From Acanthacorydalis orientalis (Eukaryota; Arthropoda; Insecta; Megaloptera; Corydalidae): a DNA stretch of 64,000 nt. The stretch is from contig CM068320.1 of NCBI GenBank assembly GCA_034766995.1, positions 16,969,187 through 17,033,186 on the forward strand, read 5' to 3'. Both the position numbers and the translations under genes were made by a program. The notes beneath the pieces were generated by a model. The model saw only the letters and a program-made list of their open reading frames with translations, was not told the origin of the DNA and searched no databases. Shown in pieces: positions 1-11,414 of the stretch (positions are counted from its first letter, which is position 1; every line of letters starts with the position of its first letter).

Positions 1-335
1 TATGTACTTATACACTGCATCAAAAATTTTAGACAAAATTGCTTGCTGGTTCATAAACGGTTATTAAAAACTGAAATAAATTACTACTACGCCTAACATA
101 AGGGTAAAAACATTAGTCGGTATTGAAATGAATATTGTCGTTTAAGAAATAAATGATGTTTAAAAATGAAAATACGGCGTATACATTCATATCAGTAAAG
201 TATTTTTTTTAGATTTTCAAGAAAAAATAATTGTTTTAATCACCAGAATGAATTCATACCAAAAAATAAAATTATAATCCTTTAGTATTAACTCGAGAGA
301 ATAAAAATAAAATTTGTATATATACATACATACAT

Positions 336-377
<42 letters not shown>

Positions 378-755
378 ATGTATGTGTGTGTGTGCATGTG
401 AGATTTTTTTTAATTTAGTTCTTACCAATAATTTTCTATGTCGAAATATTAAAGTGATATGGAACTTTTCGTAATGATTACTACAATAATTTTTTATTTA
501 TAAAATAATATTTTATTTGTTTTAAAAAATAATATTATAGTTAATTTTGAATGTTTAAAAAAAGGGAACAATATATATATATATATATATTATTTTAACG
601 TATATGAAATGTAAACAAAATTTATATTTAAATCTCCTCACTGACAAGTTCATTAATACGTTTTTTTTATGCTGTCAACTGAATCCAGTTATTCTATACG
701 TGTAATAAAATAAATATTCGATAAAAATCATAAATTCATATCTGAACTTTTTCTA
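1..755. other. Gene-free AT-rich stretch
   Basis: Nothing coding or element-like is recognised. It holds two TA tracts, the first (about 338-395) running into a (GT)n segment. Confidence 0.6.
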
Positions 756-1108
756 ATGGATGTACGTGTAATCATCGAAAACAAACCGAACGTTGTTGTC
801 GTGGAAAAGCTGATTTTTCAAGGGCAATACGCAAATGCGTGATAAACGTCCGATAAGTCAGACGAGTCAACTCGCCAGTGGGATCGATATAACATCATCA
901 TTCGCGATGCCTAGTGAAGTTAATTATCCCCGTGAGGTGGGAGTCGGCTGAACTGACAGCCAGTCGTGCAGGGGTGGAGAGGGTATTCGCTTCGCACCTG
1001 AATACATAGGTGGAGGTCGCCAACTGATGACAGTGGTGTCACGTTATCATCCTCCATAGCACCGGTTGTTGTGCATCGTTGTGCAACGTGATTACTGTTA
1101 CATCACTG
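756..1108. other. GC-richer islet with short opposed ORFs
   Basis: This segment is clearly richer in G+C than its surroundings and has no microsatellite. It contains an ATG-started 28-codon frame on the plus strand (756-842) and a 45-codon frame on the minus strand (1057 down to 920) that begins MEDDNVTPLSSVGD. A homeodomain-type TAATTA core lies at 921-926. None of the translations is recognised. It could be a conserved enhancer, a promoter or first exon, or a decayed repeat. The short ORFs are well within chance for GC-richer DNA, so no coding call is made. Confidence 0.4.
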
Positions 1109-1500
1109 ACATAGTGAACGTACAAGCATGACTTATTTAAATTATTTCAGCAAGTTAATTATAGCTTAAACATATACTGTAAAATTGTCTTCATAAATAA
1201 TACATTACTTTGTAACTAGTTTGAACTGAGATTGAATAAGATGTAAAAAAAAGAAAACCTAGACTAATTTTATACAGACACATACGTTTGCCCAAATAGA
1301 CATACGTATTCTTATACAGTGAATTACTCGTATATCGTCATATAACTCCTCATTTTCTTTACTCATTTTAGACAAAAATTATACACATTTGTATTTTCAT
1401 TACATTGAATTTTTTTCTTAAAAAAACTAGTACATTTTCGTTGGAATATTGTTTAAGAACTGATTTAATGATATGAAAAATGTCAATAATATATATATGT
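1109..1500. other. Gene-free AT-rich stretch
   Basis: No ORF, repeat boundary or motif of note was seen. It runs from the islet to the first hairpin MITE. Confidence 0.6.
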
Positions 1501-1694
1501 GATTCAAAGTAGGTTGTCTCAAGTTTTGAAAGAGGGCGCAGGGGTTAAGAAGTCATGTTATTGTTTATTTAGTATTTTAGTTCAATTCAATACTAAAATA
1601 TAACTGAACTAAAATACTAATTGAGGGATAATATGTTTTATTTTTTATTTTTTGTGTTTTTTTAATACTTTCATGTGGGAGCCTAAGTTGAATC
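1501..1694. mobile_element. Hairpin MITE family, copy 1
   Basis: This non-coding element of about 194 bp has two levels of inverted repeat. The outer ends read GATTCAAAGTAGG and, on the other strand, GATTCAACTTAGG. Near the centre is a perfect 15-bp inverted repeat, TAGTATTTTAGTTCA at 1570-1584 and its complement at 1605-1619. The same architecture and sequence recur at 38341-38535 and 31757-31954, with a half copy at 51386-51463. All that distinguishes it is terminal and internal symmetry, so it is called a MITE. The parent transposon is unknown. It lies between a short TA run and a (CT)n(TA)n tract, consistent with TA target preference, though this was not proven. Confidence 0.75.
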
Positions 1695-1696
1695 AA

Positions 1697-1739
<43 letters not shown>

Positions 1740-2514
1740 GTCATCTATCTTGTAGTACACGCTTTTTTCTGAAAAGCATCATAATTATTATGTAATCTAA
1801 ACAAATTTGTATTTCAATATAAATATACATTTTAACAAGATGAATAGCATAGACCTGAAAGAATATTTAATCTCAATTATTTTGCAATAAATGAAATATA
1901 AACCATATATAAGTATAAAAAAGAAAAGACATGTACTCACACGCACGTACACACACACACATATATATATATATATTATATATGTGTTCTTTTAATAGTC
2001 AGTAATAAAATAAAAGTCGAATTAAATATGTATTTTTAAATTGAATTCAATATTCTGATTCCAATAAAAAAATATAAAAATACATTCGTGAAAACTTCAG
2101 AAAAATATATTCAGAGATAATTAATTCCCTTTATCTTTTTTCAAAGGTAATATGATTAGAGCAGAGAAAATCTGTAAGAAAAACTGATCCTTTAAACTCT
2201 AGTGTACGTTCATTTTAACAGATTACACTCTGCGATTTACGATTGACATGGATATATCTTTAGAGCCATCGGGCTTTCATTCATCAATAATGAAAATGTG
2301 TCCCTCGGAAGATACGATCCCTTCGAACCTTTTTACGAAATATAAGATTGACGGTAAACATCACTGAGAGGAGCCATTTTATAAATCTCTTTGTAGCACC
2401 TAACACAGATTTTGTCAATTCAAAATATACTCTTAACTGAATAGGTAAAGATTTTATTTATGAAATCTTGAATGGTTTCTATTTATATAAGTTTTTTTTA
2501 CTTCTTATATCTTT

Positions 2515-2558
<44 letters not shown>

Positions 2559-2633
2559 TCGTATATATAAACAAATAAATAATAATATAATATTAAGTAT
2601 TTTGAGATTTATATTTAAAACGTCTGAAGTTCG

Positions 2634-2701
<68 letters not shown>

Positions 2702-2844
2702 ACTTTTGACTTCCATTTTAATAACCTTTTCATATCGTTTTCATACAATACAACGTAAAATTGAGGTGTATACACAAAGTCAATTTAATTAAATTTTAAG
2801 TCTATTTGTACATTTTATATATAATTTAATTTATTATTTGCATC

Positions 2845-2888
<44 letters not shown>

Positions 2889-3654
2889 AGTGTGACTGTA
2901 TGTGTGTGTGTTTGTATTAATATATGTATATATAATCATTTATTATTGAAGTACACATTTCAAGTCATCTCATATAGAATACTAATTGATTTTCAGTGAG
3001 TTAAATACATGAAAAAAGTGTAATGTAATAAGATATCGAGACATTTTTATTTATCAATTTTATAAGAAAATTTAAATACAGGAATATAAATGTCATTATA
3101 ATAAAATAATATACGATTATTTTCATGAAAATTTATTTATAATCATTTTTAAAAACTACTATTTAACATTTTTTATTTTCTTAACCTTTCAAAAATATGT
3201 AATAAAGTACTGAATTATTCTTAAGAGAAAAAATAAATACATATTTCCTCCTCACAGAATTTGTTGTTGAAAATATAATACCTTTCAGATAAAATTCTTC
3301 TCCAAGTATAAATAATACACCCAGCAGCGAAATCCTGGAAATATTTTGTATACCTTTATGAATAATGTGACATTTTTTGAGTACCATTTGTTTACATGAA
3401 TATTAAAATAAGTTCAATACGTATAAATTTCGTTATTATATTTTAATATTTCAATTAGTTGATGTAAAAATAAATGTTAAAAATATTTTTCAAATATAGA
3501 AGACGGTTTACTATTTTTTATATGTGATATATTTTCACTTTATATATAAATATTTTTTTTCTTTTCTTATATAGAAATATTTATGGTTTTTGTATATAAA
3601 ATTATATTATTTGTAATATATATATACATACATACATATATATATATATACATA

Positions 3655-3686
<32 letters not shown>

Positions 3687-4032
3687 CGTATTAAATGTAG
3701 ATTCATCTTGTAATACATATAATTACATTTCAAAAACAGCACCTAATTTAATAACCTAAGTTGTTCTAATAGATATTTCTGTAAAAAATGAAACCTCAAT
3801 TTTCAATATTCAACCTATTCTTCAATGTTTTCATTGATGTAATTAATTATTCAAACACGGAAGAATGAAACTTAAGTATCTCTTTCAATCAACGATTGAA
3901 TATTTAATATTCAATTTGTATAGTTTTTTTTAATTTCATAATACGCAATCAATATATTCAATAAATTAATTTAAGTATTTAACACAAGCGTTAAAAAATA
4001 TTTATACATTATTTAAATTTAGTTAGAATGTT
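1695..4032. other. Gene-free stretch with many TA tracts
   Basis: It holds the (CT)n(TA)n compound tract at 1698-1739 and TA tracts near 1960, 2519, 2639 (about 60 bp), 2850 and 3617. A moderately GC-richer patch at about 2200-2400 has no ORF I recognise. Nothing else was seen. Confidence 0.6.
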
Positions 4033-4575
4033 TCAGGTTGGTAAGAAAATAATTGCGGTTTATGACACTCTTTTTCATTCACATTTTTCTCTTTTTTGAT
4101 TTTTCTAGTTGTTTTAAGTGGTCCAGAACTGTTAGATGACCAATGCCTAACATTTGTACAATCTGTCGAATTGTTGTGTGCAATTTTGATTTAACTAACG
4201 CCTGCAGCTGGTCGTTATGAACTAAAAAAGAACGCCCGCGACCTTTTTTTATCTGCAAAGCTCTCATCCCCAGTACGAAATTTTTGGATATATCATTGTA
4301 CACTACCGTTCCTTAACATTACTCACACCAAAAGCATCGCTTAATTTACAAGCAGTTCCTGCTGCTTCGCCACCCATTTTGAACTCATACAAAAAATTGA
4401 TTTTATTTTTTTTCCATCTCAATTTGAAAGAAAATTAATAATGAAACCAAAGTCGATGTTACCAAAATACATACCTGATATTAATATGAACACTATGAAA
4501 TGACACTTTCATTGAAAAAAATTAAGGTAAGAATTCAAAAAAACCAAAACCGCAATTATTTTCCTAACAATCTAA
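4033..4575 (-). mobile_element. Mariner deletion derivative, family 1 copy A
   Basis: A 543-bp non-autonomous mariner-like element in reverse orientation. The right terminus reads, on the minus strand, TTAGATTGTTAGGAAAATAA, and the left has AGGTTGGTAAGAAAATAATT. Both run on into TTGCGGTTT, and TA follows the right end at 4576-4577. These termini resemble the vertebrate Hsmar1/MADE1 inverted repeat (established knowledge). Inside is only the N-terminal, DNA-binding part of a mariner transposase, including HTH-like TTIRQIVQMLGIG and LTVLDHLKQLEKSKK (within 4079-4303, minus). The catalytic D,D34D region is absent. The start region carries stop codons, so it is not expected to make protein. Copies B, C and D share this structure. 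Confidence 0.88.
4079..4433 (-). pseudogene. Mariner transposase N-terminal remnant (copy A)
   Basis: Read on the minus strand, the remnant begins at an ATG followed almost at once by a stop. It then resumes in another frame as the helix-turn-helix segment of a mariner transposase: the conserved 'HNDQLQALV' linker, then a second HTH, ending KSKKRKM and a stop. A complete mariner transposase is about 340-350 residues. Only about the first 110 codons are represented and the junction leads straight into the 3' terminal repeat. The TGTATGAG lesion shared with the other copies lies near codon 12. It is non-functional. Confidence 0.85.
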
Positions 4576-5907
4576 TATTAATAATCTTATTACTATTCAG
4601 CTTTTAATACATATTCTGTTTTTTTTTTAATAATTTCTTTTAAAACATTTCCATCGCTAGTTATCATTTTTGAATTAAAAACATTTTTATTACAAAAAAA
4701 TTAATGTTTAAATAATAATAATAATTGATTTGTTAATTAGTTATTAAAACTGGGTGTATGTTTCGTTTATTCTTTTATTTCCAGTTTGTAAAATTAGGAA
4801 AATAATATTTTTTTTATATAATGATTTCTATATTTGAAAGGAATCTTGTTTGTATGCGAATTCGTTAATTAATTTCGAATGATAAATCATTGCTCGCTCA
4901 ACCGTAGTGTTCTTCAATGAAAAGTTTTTATAATGCTTAATGGAAATACGAAATAATCATTCAGTAGCAAACGTTTCTAAAACGATAAAGACACTTTAGT
5001 GGACTAAATGAGCCGTATATTTGATTTTCTGACATTTTTTGTTGAGTATGACACATATAGTATGTATCTAAGTGGAAGTTTCATCAATTAGTTTAGATAT
5101 TATACTTCTTGAGGTTATAACTTTTAAAACACGCTTTGTTCAAAATATCTACCTTTAAAAAGTTGATATCATCAACTTTAACCTTAAATTTTAGAGACGA
5201 CATTTTTTAAATATTGCCTCTTTTTACAAGATCAAAAAATCACATAATGTAGTTCATACGTATTTTTTTACATCTATGGCAATGTTTATATACTCAATAA
5301 TTTGAAATAAAATATTTTTAATAACAAACCATTCATTGATTGATCGAAATTAATGAACATTTTATTTTAGAAGACAATATTTTACTTCCAAGATATAAAT
5401 TATTAGTTAAGAATTAAAAGTAAAAACTTTAAAGGGTATGCCAAATCTATGTGTGATAACTAAATGTTAATAAAGAATAGATACTTTAAATTATAAAAAA
5501 AATTGATATATATATATATATATATATATACAATATTAGTCCAAGGAAAGTAATTATACGATACTCATTAAGAGATAATAATTGAAATATACCTTTTTAT
5601 TTCAGATCTGATAATAAACTCACATTAAAATAAAAAAATGAATTATTGTATTTGTTAAATGGCACAAGTATACATAATTAACGAAATATATCAGAAAAAT
5701 AATTTAAACTAAAATTATAAATTGAAATAACAAACTACTTGGTAAAAAGTTGATAAATAATAATAATAAAAGAATATCATGAAGATATTACAGTTTATTA
5801 GATTTATATTTTACTTCAAAAAATATTATTATTAAAAAGTTTTAGTGTCTTTTTATTTGCTAAATTAAATTGTTTTTATTGTGTAATAAAAATTAACACA
5901 TTTATTA
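4576..5907. other. Gene-free AT-rich stretch
   Basis: It contains one TA tract (5505-5530) and no recognisable coding or repeat element. Confidence 0.6.
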
Positions 5908-6398
5908 TTAGGAGTACAAATTGACTTATTTTAAAAAATGAATGTTTACGGAAAAATTTAATACATTTCAATCCTCAAAATATTTCCCATTATTTTATAT
6001 AACTTTGCTCCATCTTTCTGATACCTGACAAATCCCTTGAGATGGCGGCTTAGAGTCAATGAAATCGTAATGTATTTTCGGACCTCGTCCACTGTTTTAG
6101 CACTTTATACATCACAACACCTACTACCACATCTGAATAAATTATTCTCATCAACACCTTCGGCAATATTTCTTCAACTGGAATGCGAAAAGAATACAAT
6201 GCTTAATATGCTACTTTTCGAACGCCATTGTATTCACTACTGTCTTGTAAGGTTATACCAATTGTTGACCAAGATATATAATATTTCTAAAGTTAAGTTT
6301 GGAACTTCAATATTTTAAAACGACGAGAAAATATTTTAATTTAAAACAGAGTTATGATTGATTCAATTTAAAGGCACAGAATTAATTTTTACACCTAA
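5908..6398 (-). mobile_element. Mariner fragment, family 2, internally deleted
   Basis: A 491-bp element bounded by inverted ends: left TTAGGAGTACAAATTGACTT, and right, read in reverse, TTAGGTGTAAAAATTAATTC. TA dinucleotides lie immediately outside both ends (5906-5907 and 6399-6400). Minus-strand translation near the left end gives the C-terminal part of a mariner transposase. The segment over about 5935-6115 is alignable by eye to 49262-49425 of the family-2 element at 48307, including the stretch 'GGTCCGAAAA' and the final 'YKIMGN' region (equivalent to IQNNGRYFED). The middle and N-terminal parts are not recognisable. Frames are broken, so it is a dead non-autonomous copy. Confidence 0.75.
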
Positions 6399-6867
6399 TA
6401 TAATAAATTAATACTTAAAAATAGAAAAATAAGTCTATAAATTTATACAAAGAGATGGCTTTCACATTAATAAATTTCGTTTTTATTAAATTTATTGATT
6501 GGAAAGGTTCATTAATTTAATAAAATAGTATATTTAAAATTTACTTATGTAAAAATTCCTTTGTTAAATTTTCCACGACGTTTAAAAATGAATATTATTT
6601 TAAGTTTATGTGCTATTGTATTTTATTGTAGTATATACGAGAGAATTGTTAAACTAAATATGGAAAATTGCCGTTTAAAAATTGTCTCTACAAAGTATGT
6701 TATTTTTGTTAGTTATTTCCAGTATAATATCATCCTTGTTCATTTTTCTCAAAAAAATAAGAATATATATTTCGAATTGTAGAAATACTAAGTTTTTGGC
6801 AAATCAATACCTAGAGATCAAAAATGAAAGATTATTTTTTACTCACTACATATCTGTACGTATATAC

Positions 6868-6925
<58 letters not shown>

Positions 6926-7297
6926 ACATATAAAAATTAGAAAATGTCGCTTTGTAAAAATTACTTTAATTTCACTAAAGTTTTTCTTGAATTACTATTG
7001 AATACTTCTATATTTTCTTTGTGAACTCTGTAAATAATAAAGAACCAACAAGCAGTAAAAGAACATGTTAAAACAATTCCTTGTATGAGCATCCTACAAA
7101 AATAATGTGTTCGTATCTATTGAAAGTTTAAATAGGGTAAAACAACTTAAATTACTCTTAGTCTAATGAATTGTTAAGGTATTATCCCTTTGCATTGATT
7201 AGAATTTCTTTTTTCTTACTGTGTTTATATATGTTTTATTATTTGTATGCAATATCCTTTTTTAAACATTTATTGTGCTTTGTATATACAAACACAC

Positions 7298-7341
<44 letters not shown>

Positions 7342-8223
7342 GGAGAATAAAAAGATATACATACGAACTCATACATTTTTAATGGCGTGAGATAGAATAA
7401 AATAAAAAAGAAAGAGAGCCTAGAATCACATTTCAAATGTTGTATTCATTGTTCAACATCGCTAATGTTGAAATATTTCTACCAACTAGCAATAATTTTC
7501 TTCGTTCTGCCAGTAAAGAAATCTGGTATTATAATGCTATTCCTGTGATTAAAATATCAAAATTTTACTATACAATTCCATCATAGTTCACTGTAAAGAG
7601 TAGAAAAGCATCACTTTTATTTTTGCCTTGCTGTAAAATTTCCTAGTAAATTTAAATCATTTTATTTTCCGTCTAAGCTCATCGTTAACAGGACTTGATG
7701 ACCATAACTATTTTTCTATTTATTCAAATGTGTAGTATGTATAACTTAGTATGTCTGTGTTACTATGAATAGCTTACTCTTTTTTGAAATTCCTCATTTT
7801 TGGCAATAGCAACATTTTTTTAAACATACTAACATAGTATCTATACATAGCTCCATTTTAACTCTTACAGCCAAACGTTCACTGCAGCCAAACTGATCGA
7901 ACTAATCAGAATTTTACACATTGACTTGAGGTTTCTTTCTTTTTTTTGTTTCATCTCAATGTATTAAATCATTTGAGAGTTAAAAGTTCATGTGTAAAAC
8001 TTTTCTTTTTCGTATATTTCTAATGATGTTTGCAACAACTTTTAATATTCTATACATTATTGTTTTAATTTACTTTAAAAATTATTGCTATTTTATATTG
8101 TTTTCTAAATATTAATTCGAAATTATACTACATTAGTTTAAAAACTATAATTATTTTTAAATAGATTAATAATTTCATATTATTTTTATCTCTTTCTAAT
8201 TATTGCAAAAGTTTCCCTAAAAT

Positions 8224-8288
<65 letters not shown>

Positions 8289-8355
8289 ATTTCTTATAAT
8301 TAAAGATAGTTTCGAAAAAAAACTGCCTATTCATGCCTTAACCTATATGTATATG

Positions 8356-8387
<32 letters not shown>

Positions 8388-9763
8388 CTATTGGTCAAAA
8401 TATTGATACAAACATACTAATGAAAAAATGATAATAATAATTTTTAAATACTGTTATAGAATAGTTATTTAAGTTAAAACACGCCTGAAACTGTATTCTT
8501 TAATTAAAAAGTAGCAATTTTTTTGTGATAATTTATTCTGTAAGTTTTCGTTTTTGATTTCTTTTCTGAATTAACAATTCTTTTTATTTTTATTGTATAA
8601 GAGTGGAATGTCAGTATGTTTATTACAAATCTATAAGCGCATCTATATAATGTATATAATTGAAAAATTGAAATTAATTTTCAACTTTGGTTCAATTTTT
8701 TTTATTTAAATACACTTGTTTCAAAAAGTTCTTATATATTCCTGATACGTTGATAGTTAAAATAAAATATGATGCTTAAGAGCTAAATATATATACAGGT
8801 TTGATTTTATATAATTTCTTTTAATAGATAATATAGTTTTTACACTATGACCAAATTGATTTTCATAACTTAACTTTTTACTAATTACACAATTCACAAG
8901 GAAATATTTTCCAAGAAATCTGTATTTCAGTGCTCTAAGAATGATGGAGTCGGTGTATAAATTCGCACAAGAAACAATGAAATATTACCAATGATCATTT
9001 AAATTTAGATTTTTTCCGATTTGTAAAGTGAGTCGTTTCACAAAATGTCGACTGTAATTTAAAAATGTTCACAATGTTGAAATTAAAATATAATTTGATC
9101 AATTATTATTCTCATTAAAATTTATGATTAAATTGTTTCTAATAATTCAATCAATAAAAAAATGTACTCAATATAATAATATATTCAAATTAATGAAAAA
9201 TAAACATATTGTTTTTCAAATATTAATTAACACGTGTTTGAACAATGTTTTGCTTTATAACTGAAAAAATAATTATATATATATATATATATATATTAAA
9301 ATGATACGTACAAATATAATATTTATAATTAAAATTTCGTTCCAACAACAATGAGTAACATGTTCAAAATGCAGCAATAAAATACAATTTAATTGCTAAA
9401 TACCATAAAGTTTCATGTAAATTGTTTCAAAAGATATAATTAAGAACTGTACACGTAAAAAGATATTTATAATTTATGAATAAATGTTATTATAATATGC
9501 ATACGAGTAAATATAGAAGGTAATTAATTTACGAACGTGTGTATGAAAGTTAAGGAATGTCGTATATCCCGAGTACGTAATCAGTACAAACTTGAATTAC
9601 AAATTTCTATACCTACTCATAAGGGTTGTTTAGTACGTACGAAAATTAACGAACCTGAAGTTGAATAGAAATCTCTCTCATGTATTCAAATTAAACTTTA
9701 CCACATCACACGTACGCATATTTTGAAATAAATGTTAACATTTTTTTTTCTTTTTGATAACAT

Positions 9764-9766
<3 letters not shown>
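6399..9766. other. Gene-free stretch
   Basis: AT-rich sequence with TA tracts near 6880, 7299, 8229, 8358 and 9275. At 8921-8994 there is an acceptor-like TTTCAG followed by 20 open codons and a stop, considered and not called. A slightly GC-richer patch lies near 9520-9715. No gene is supported. Confidence 0.55.
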
Positions 9767-9823
<57 letters not shown>

Positions 9824-9839
9824 CACACACACACACATT

Positions 9840-9873
<34 letters not shown>

Positions 9874-9912
9874 CACACACACACACATTTATATATATAT
9901 ATATATATATAT
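9767..9912. repeat. Compound TA/CA satellite with 50-bp higher-order unit
   Basis: A TA run is interrupted twice by the same cassette, GTATATATATACACACACAC followed by ACACATTTA. The cassette begins near 9813 and again near 9863, so the higher-order period is 50 bp. It ends in a third TA run that leads into a short unique segment and the mariner at 9945. Confidence 0.9.
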
Positions 9913-9944
9913 ATTCTCAAAAACCACACAAAGTAATATAAATA

Positions 9945-10876
9945 CGAGGTTAGACAATTAAGTAATGCGACAAAATTCAAAAATCGAGTATATTTAAAAA
10001 TTAAGGTACATCGCTGCGATCCCCTTCAAAGTAGTCCCCTCCCGCATCTATACACTTATTCCAGCGAGTTTTCCAGTTTTCGTAACAATTCTGGAACACT
10101 TCTTGTGGGACCTCTCCGAGTACCCTCGTCACAGATACTTGGATATCTTCAACGGAGTCAAAATGTCGACCTTTGACGAATTTTTTCATATGGGGGAATA
10201 GGAAAAAGTCGCAGGGTGACATGTCTGGTGAATAGGGCGGTTGTGGTAACGTTGCGATGCCTTTAGATGCCAAAAACTGAGAGACACTGAACGCACTGTG
10301 ACAGGGAGCATTGTCGTGATGCAGAACCCAAGTCTTCGCGATCTCTGGACGCACTCTGAGCACCCTTTTTCGTAATTTTTCGAGCACATTGCGGTAGAAT
10401 ACTTGATTTACGGTTTGTCCATGTGGTACGAACTCTTTGTGAACCACCCCTTTGCTGTCGAAGAAGCAAATCAACATGGTTTTCACTTTGGACTTGCTCA
10501 TTCTCGCCTTCTTTGGCCTTGGTTCTCCAGGGGACAGCCACTGTTGGCTTTGTCGTTTAGTTTCGGGGTCATATTGAAAGAACCAACTTTCATCACCAGT
10601 AATAACTCGATCGAGAAGAGTAGGATCACGTTCAACCTGCTCGAGACAATCTTGAGCAATCTTGACAATCTTTCTCTGTTCCATTTTTGTGACATGCACT
10701 ACTCGCGCGTTGTTACAAAACACTAAACAGCTGGCGAAGAAATGATCGTACGAGGGTAGTCAAGGTCTCAATCGAGAGAGTAGGGATCTGCTATTACGGT
10801 GGCGGAGTTACAGGTTCGCAGTGTTACCACAGGCCGAGAAAAAAAATCGGTCGCATTACTTAATTGTCTGACCTCG
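9945..10876 (-). mobile_element. 932-bp mariner with near-identical TIRs
   Basis: The left end is CGAGGTTAGACAATTAAGTA, continuing ATGCGAC. The right end, read in reverse, is CGAGGTCAGACAATTAAGTA, continuing ATGCGAC. That is 27 bp with a single mismatch. TA target duplications sit at 9943-9944 and 10877-10878. Full mariners are about 1.3 kb; this one is shortened by an internal deletion that removes the transposase DNA-binding region but leaves the catalytic region open. The near-perfect termini and clean ORF suggest a young insertion. The flanking (TA)n plus unique segment appears on both sides, at about 9895-9944 and 10877-10922 (see findings). Confidence 0.95.
10001..10684 (-). CDS. Mariner transposase, N-terminally deleted, catalytic domain intact
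   Basis: The open frame continues upstream to 10723. I favour the ATG at 10684 because the residues MEQR match the usual mariner start (ME-[QE]-R). This gives about 227 residues against roughly 345 for a full transposase. After MEQRK the protein jumps directly to IVKIAQDCLEQVERDP, which lies just before the first catalytic block, so both helix-turn-helix motifs are missing. The catalytic triad is visible: ITGDESWFFQYDP (first Asp), HHDNAPCH (second Asp) and YSPDMSPCDFFLF (third Asp), with exactly 34 residues between the second and third. The C-terminus ends near GGDYFEGDRSDVP. There are no internal stops. The family cuts and pastes DNA at TA sites. Without a DNA-binding domain this copy is unlikely to recognise its own ends. 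Confidence 0.92.
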   Translation of the reverse strand: MEQRKIVKIAQDCLEQVERDPTLLDRVITGDESWFFQYDPETKRQSQQWLSPGEPRPKKARMSKSKVKTMLICFFDSKGVVHKEFVPHGQTVNQVFYRNVLEKLRKRVLRVRPEIAKTWVLHHDNAPCHSAFSVSQFLASKGIATLPQPPYSPDMSPCDFFLFPHMKKFVKGRHFDSVEDIQVSVTRVLGEVPQEVFQNCYENWKTRWNKCIDAGGDYFEGDRSDVP

Positions 10877-10974
10877 TATATATATATATATTCTCAAAAA
10901 CCATACAAAGTAATATAAATATATACACAAAAAGATGTTTACATATATATATATATATTAATCTAAATTAAAAT

Positions 10975-11022
<48 letters not shown>
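10877..11022. repeat. Repeated TA + unique flank segment
   Basis: Immediately right of the mariner, TA repeats are followed by TTCTCAAAAACCATACAAAG and TAATATAAATA. The same sequence, with one C/T difference, lies just left of the mariner at about 9912-9944. Further TA runs follow (10944-10957 and 10979-11018). Confidence 0.9.
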
Positions 11023-11024
<2 letters not shown>

Positions 11025-11414
11025 GTCGGGTTTTTTTATGCGATAGATACGTTCCACAATTTTCTAAAACTGTGTAACACCAAGGCAATGAGTTAAAATA
11101 CACCCAAAATAATATAATAAAAACTTTATGAAAATTCATGAAAATAAGAATGTCGAAAAACTTCTTTTAGTACTCTTAAAAAAACTGAAACAAAATTTAA
11201 ATTAAGTTTATTTTATAGCTTTATTCATTTAATTTAATTGATAAGTAACTATAATTTTTACATTTTTTTATCAGAATCATCGTCTTTATTTGACAAGGTT
11301 CAGCACCATTTGTGATCTGGTGCGAAATCACTTTCGTGACTACAATAGATAGTGCATCACATCTGTATATTAAGACAATGGCTCTTCACATAAAAAAATA
11401 GCGTTAACTTCATC
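11023..11414 (-). mobile_element. Possible 3' non-coding part of a Tigger element
   Basis: The segment from the TA run to the Tigger transposase stop contains TTATGCGATAGATACGTTCC at about 11036-11055. This resembles terminal sequence of Tigger/pogo elements that I recall, but no matching inverted copy was found on the other side. The assignment is inference from position next to the transposase remnant. Confidence 0.35.

Noticed and set aside
8921..8994. TTTCAG acceptor followed by 20 open codons (ALRMMESVYKFAQETMKYYQ) and a stop
   Set aside because: A terminal exon is possible, but the run is short, composition is close to background and there is no donor partner or recognisable family.
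10186..10726. Overlapping frames on both strands across the mariner at 9945
   Set aside because: They are shadows of the real transposase frame 10001-10684, which alone carries the catalytic motifs.
11036..11055. Left terminal repeat of the Tigger at 11415
   Set aside because: It resembles Tigger-type ends, but no inverted partner was found to the right, so it is kept only as a low-confidence feature.
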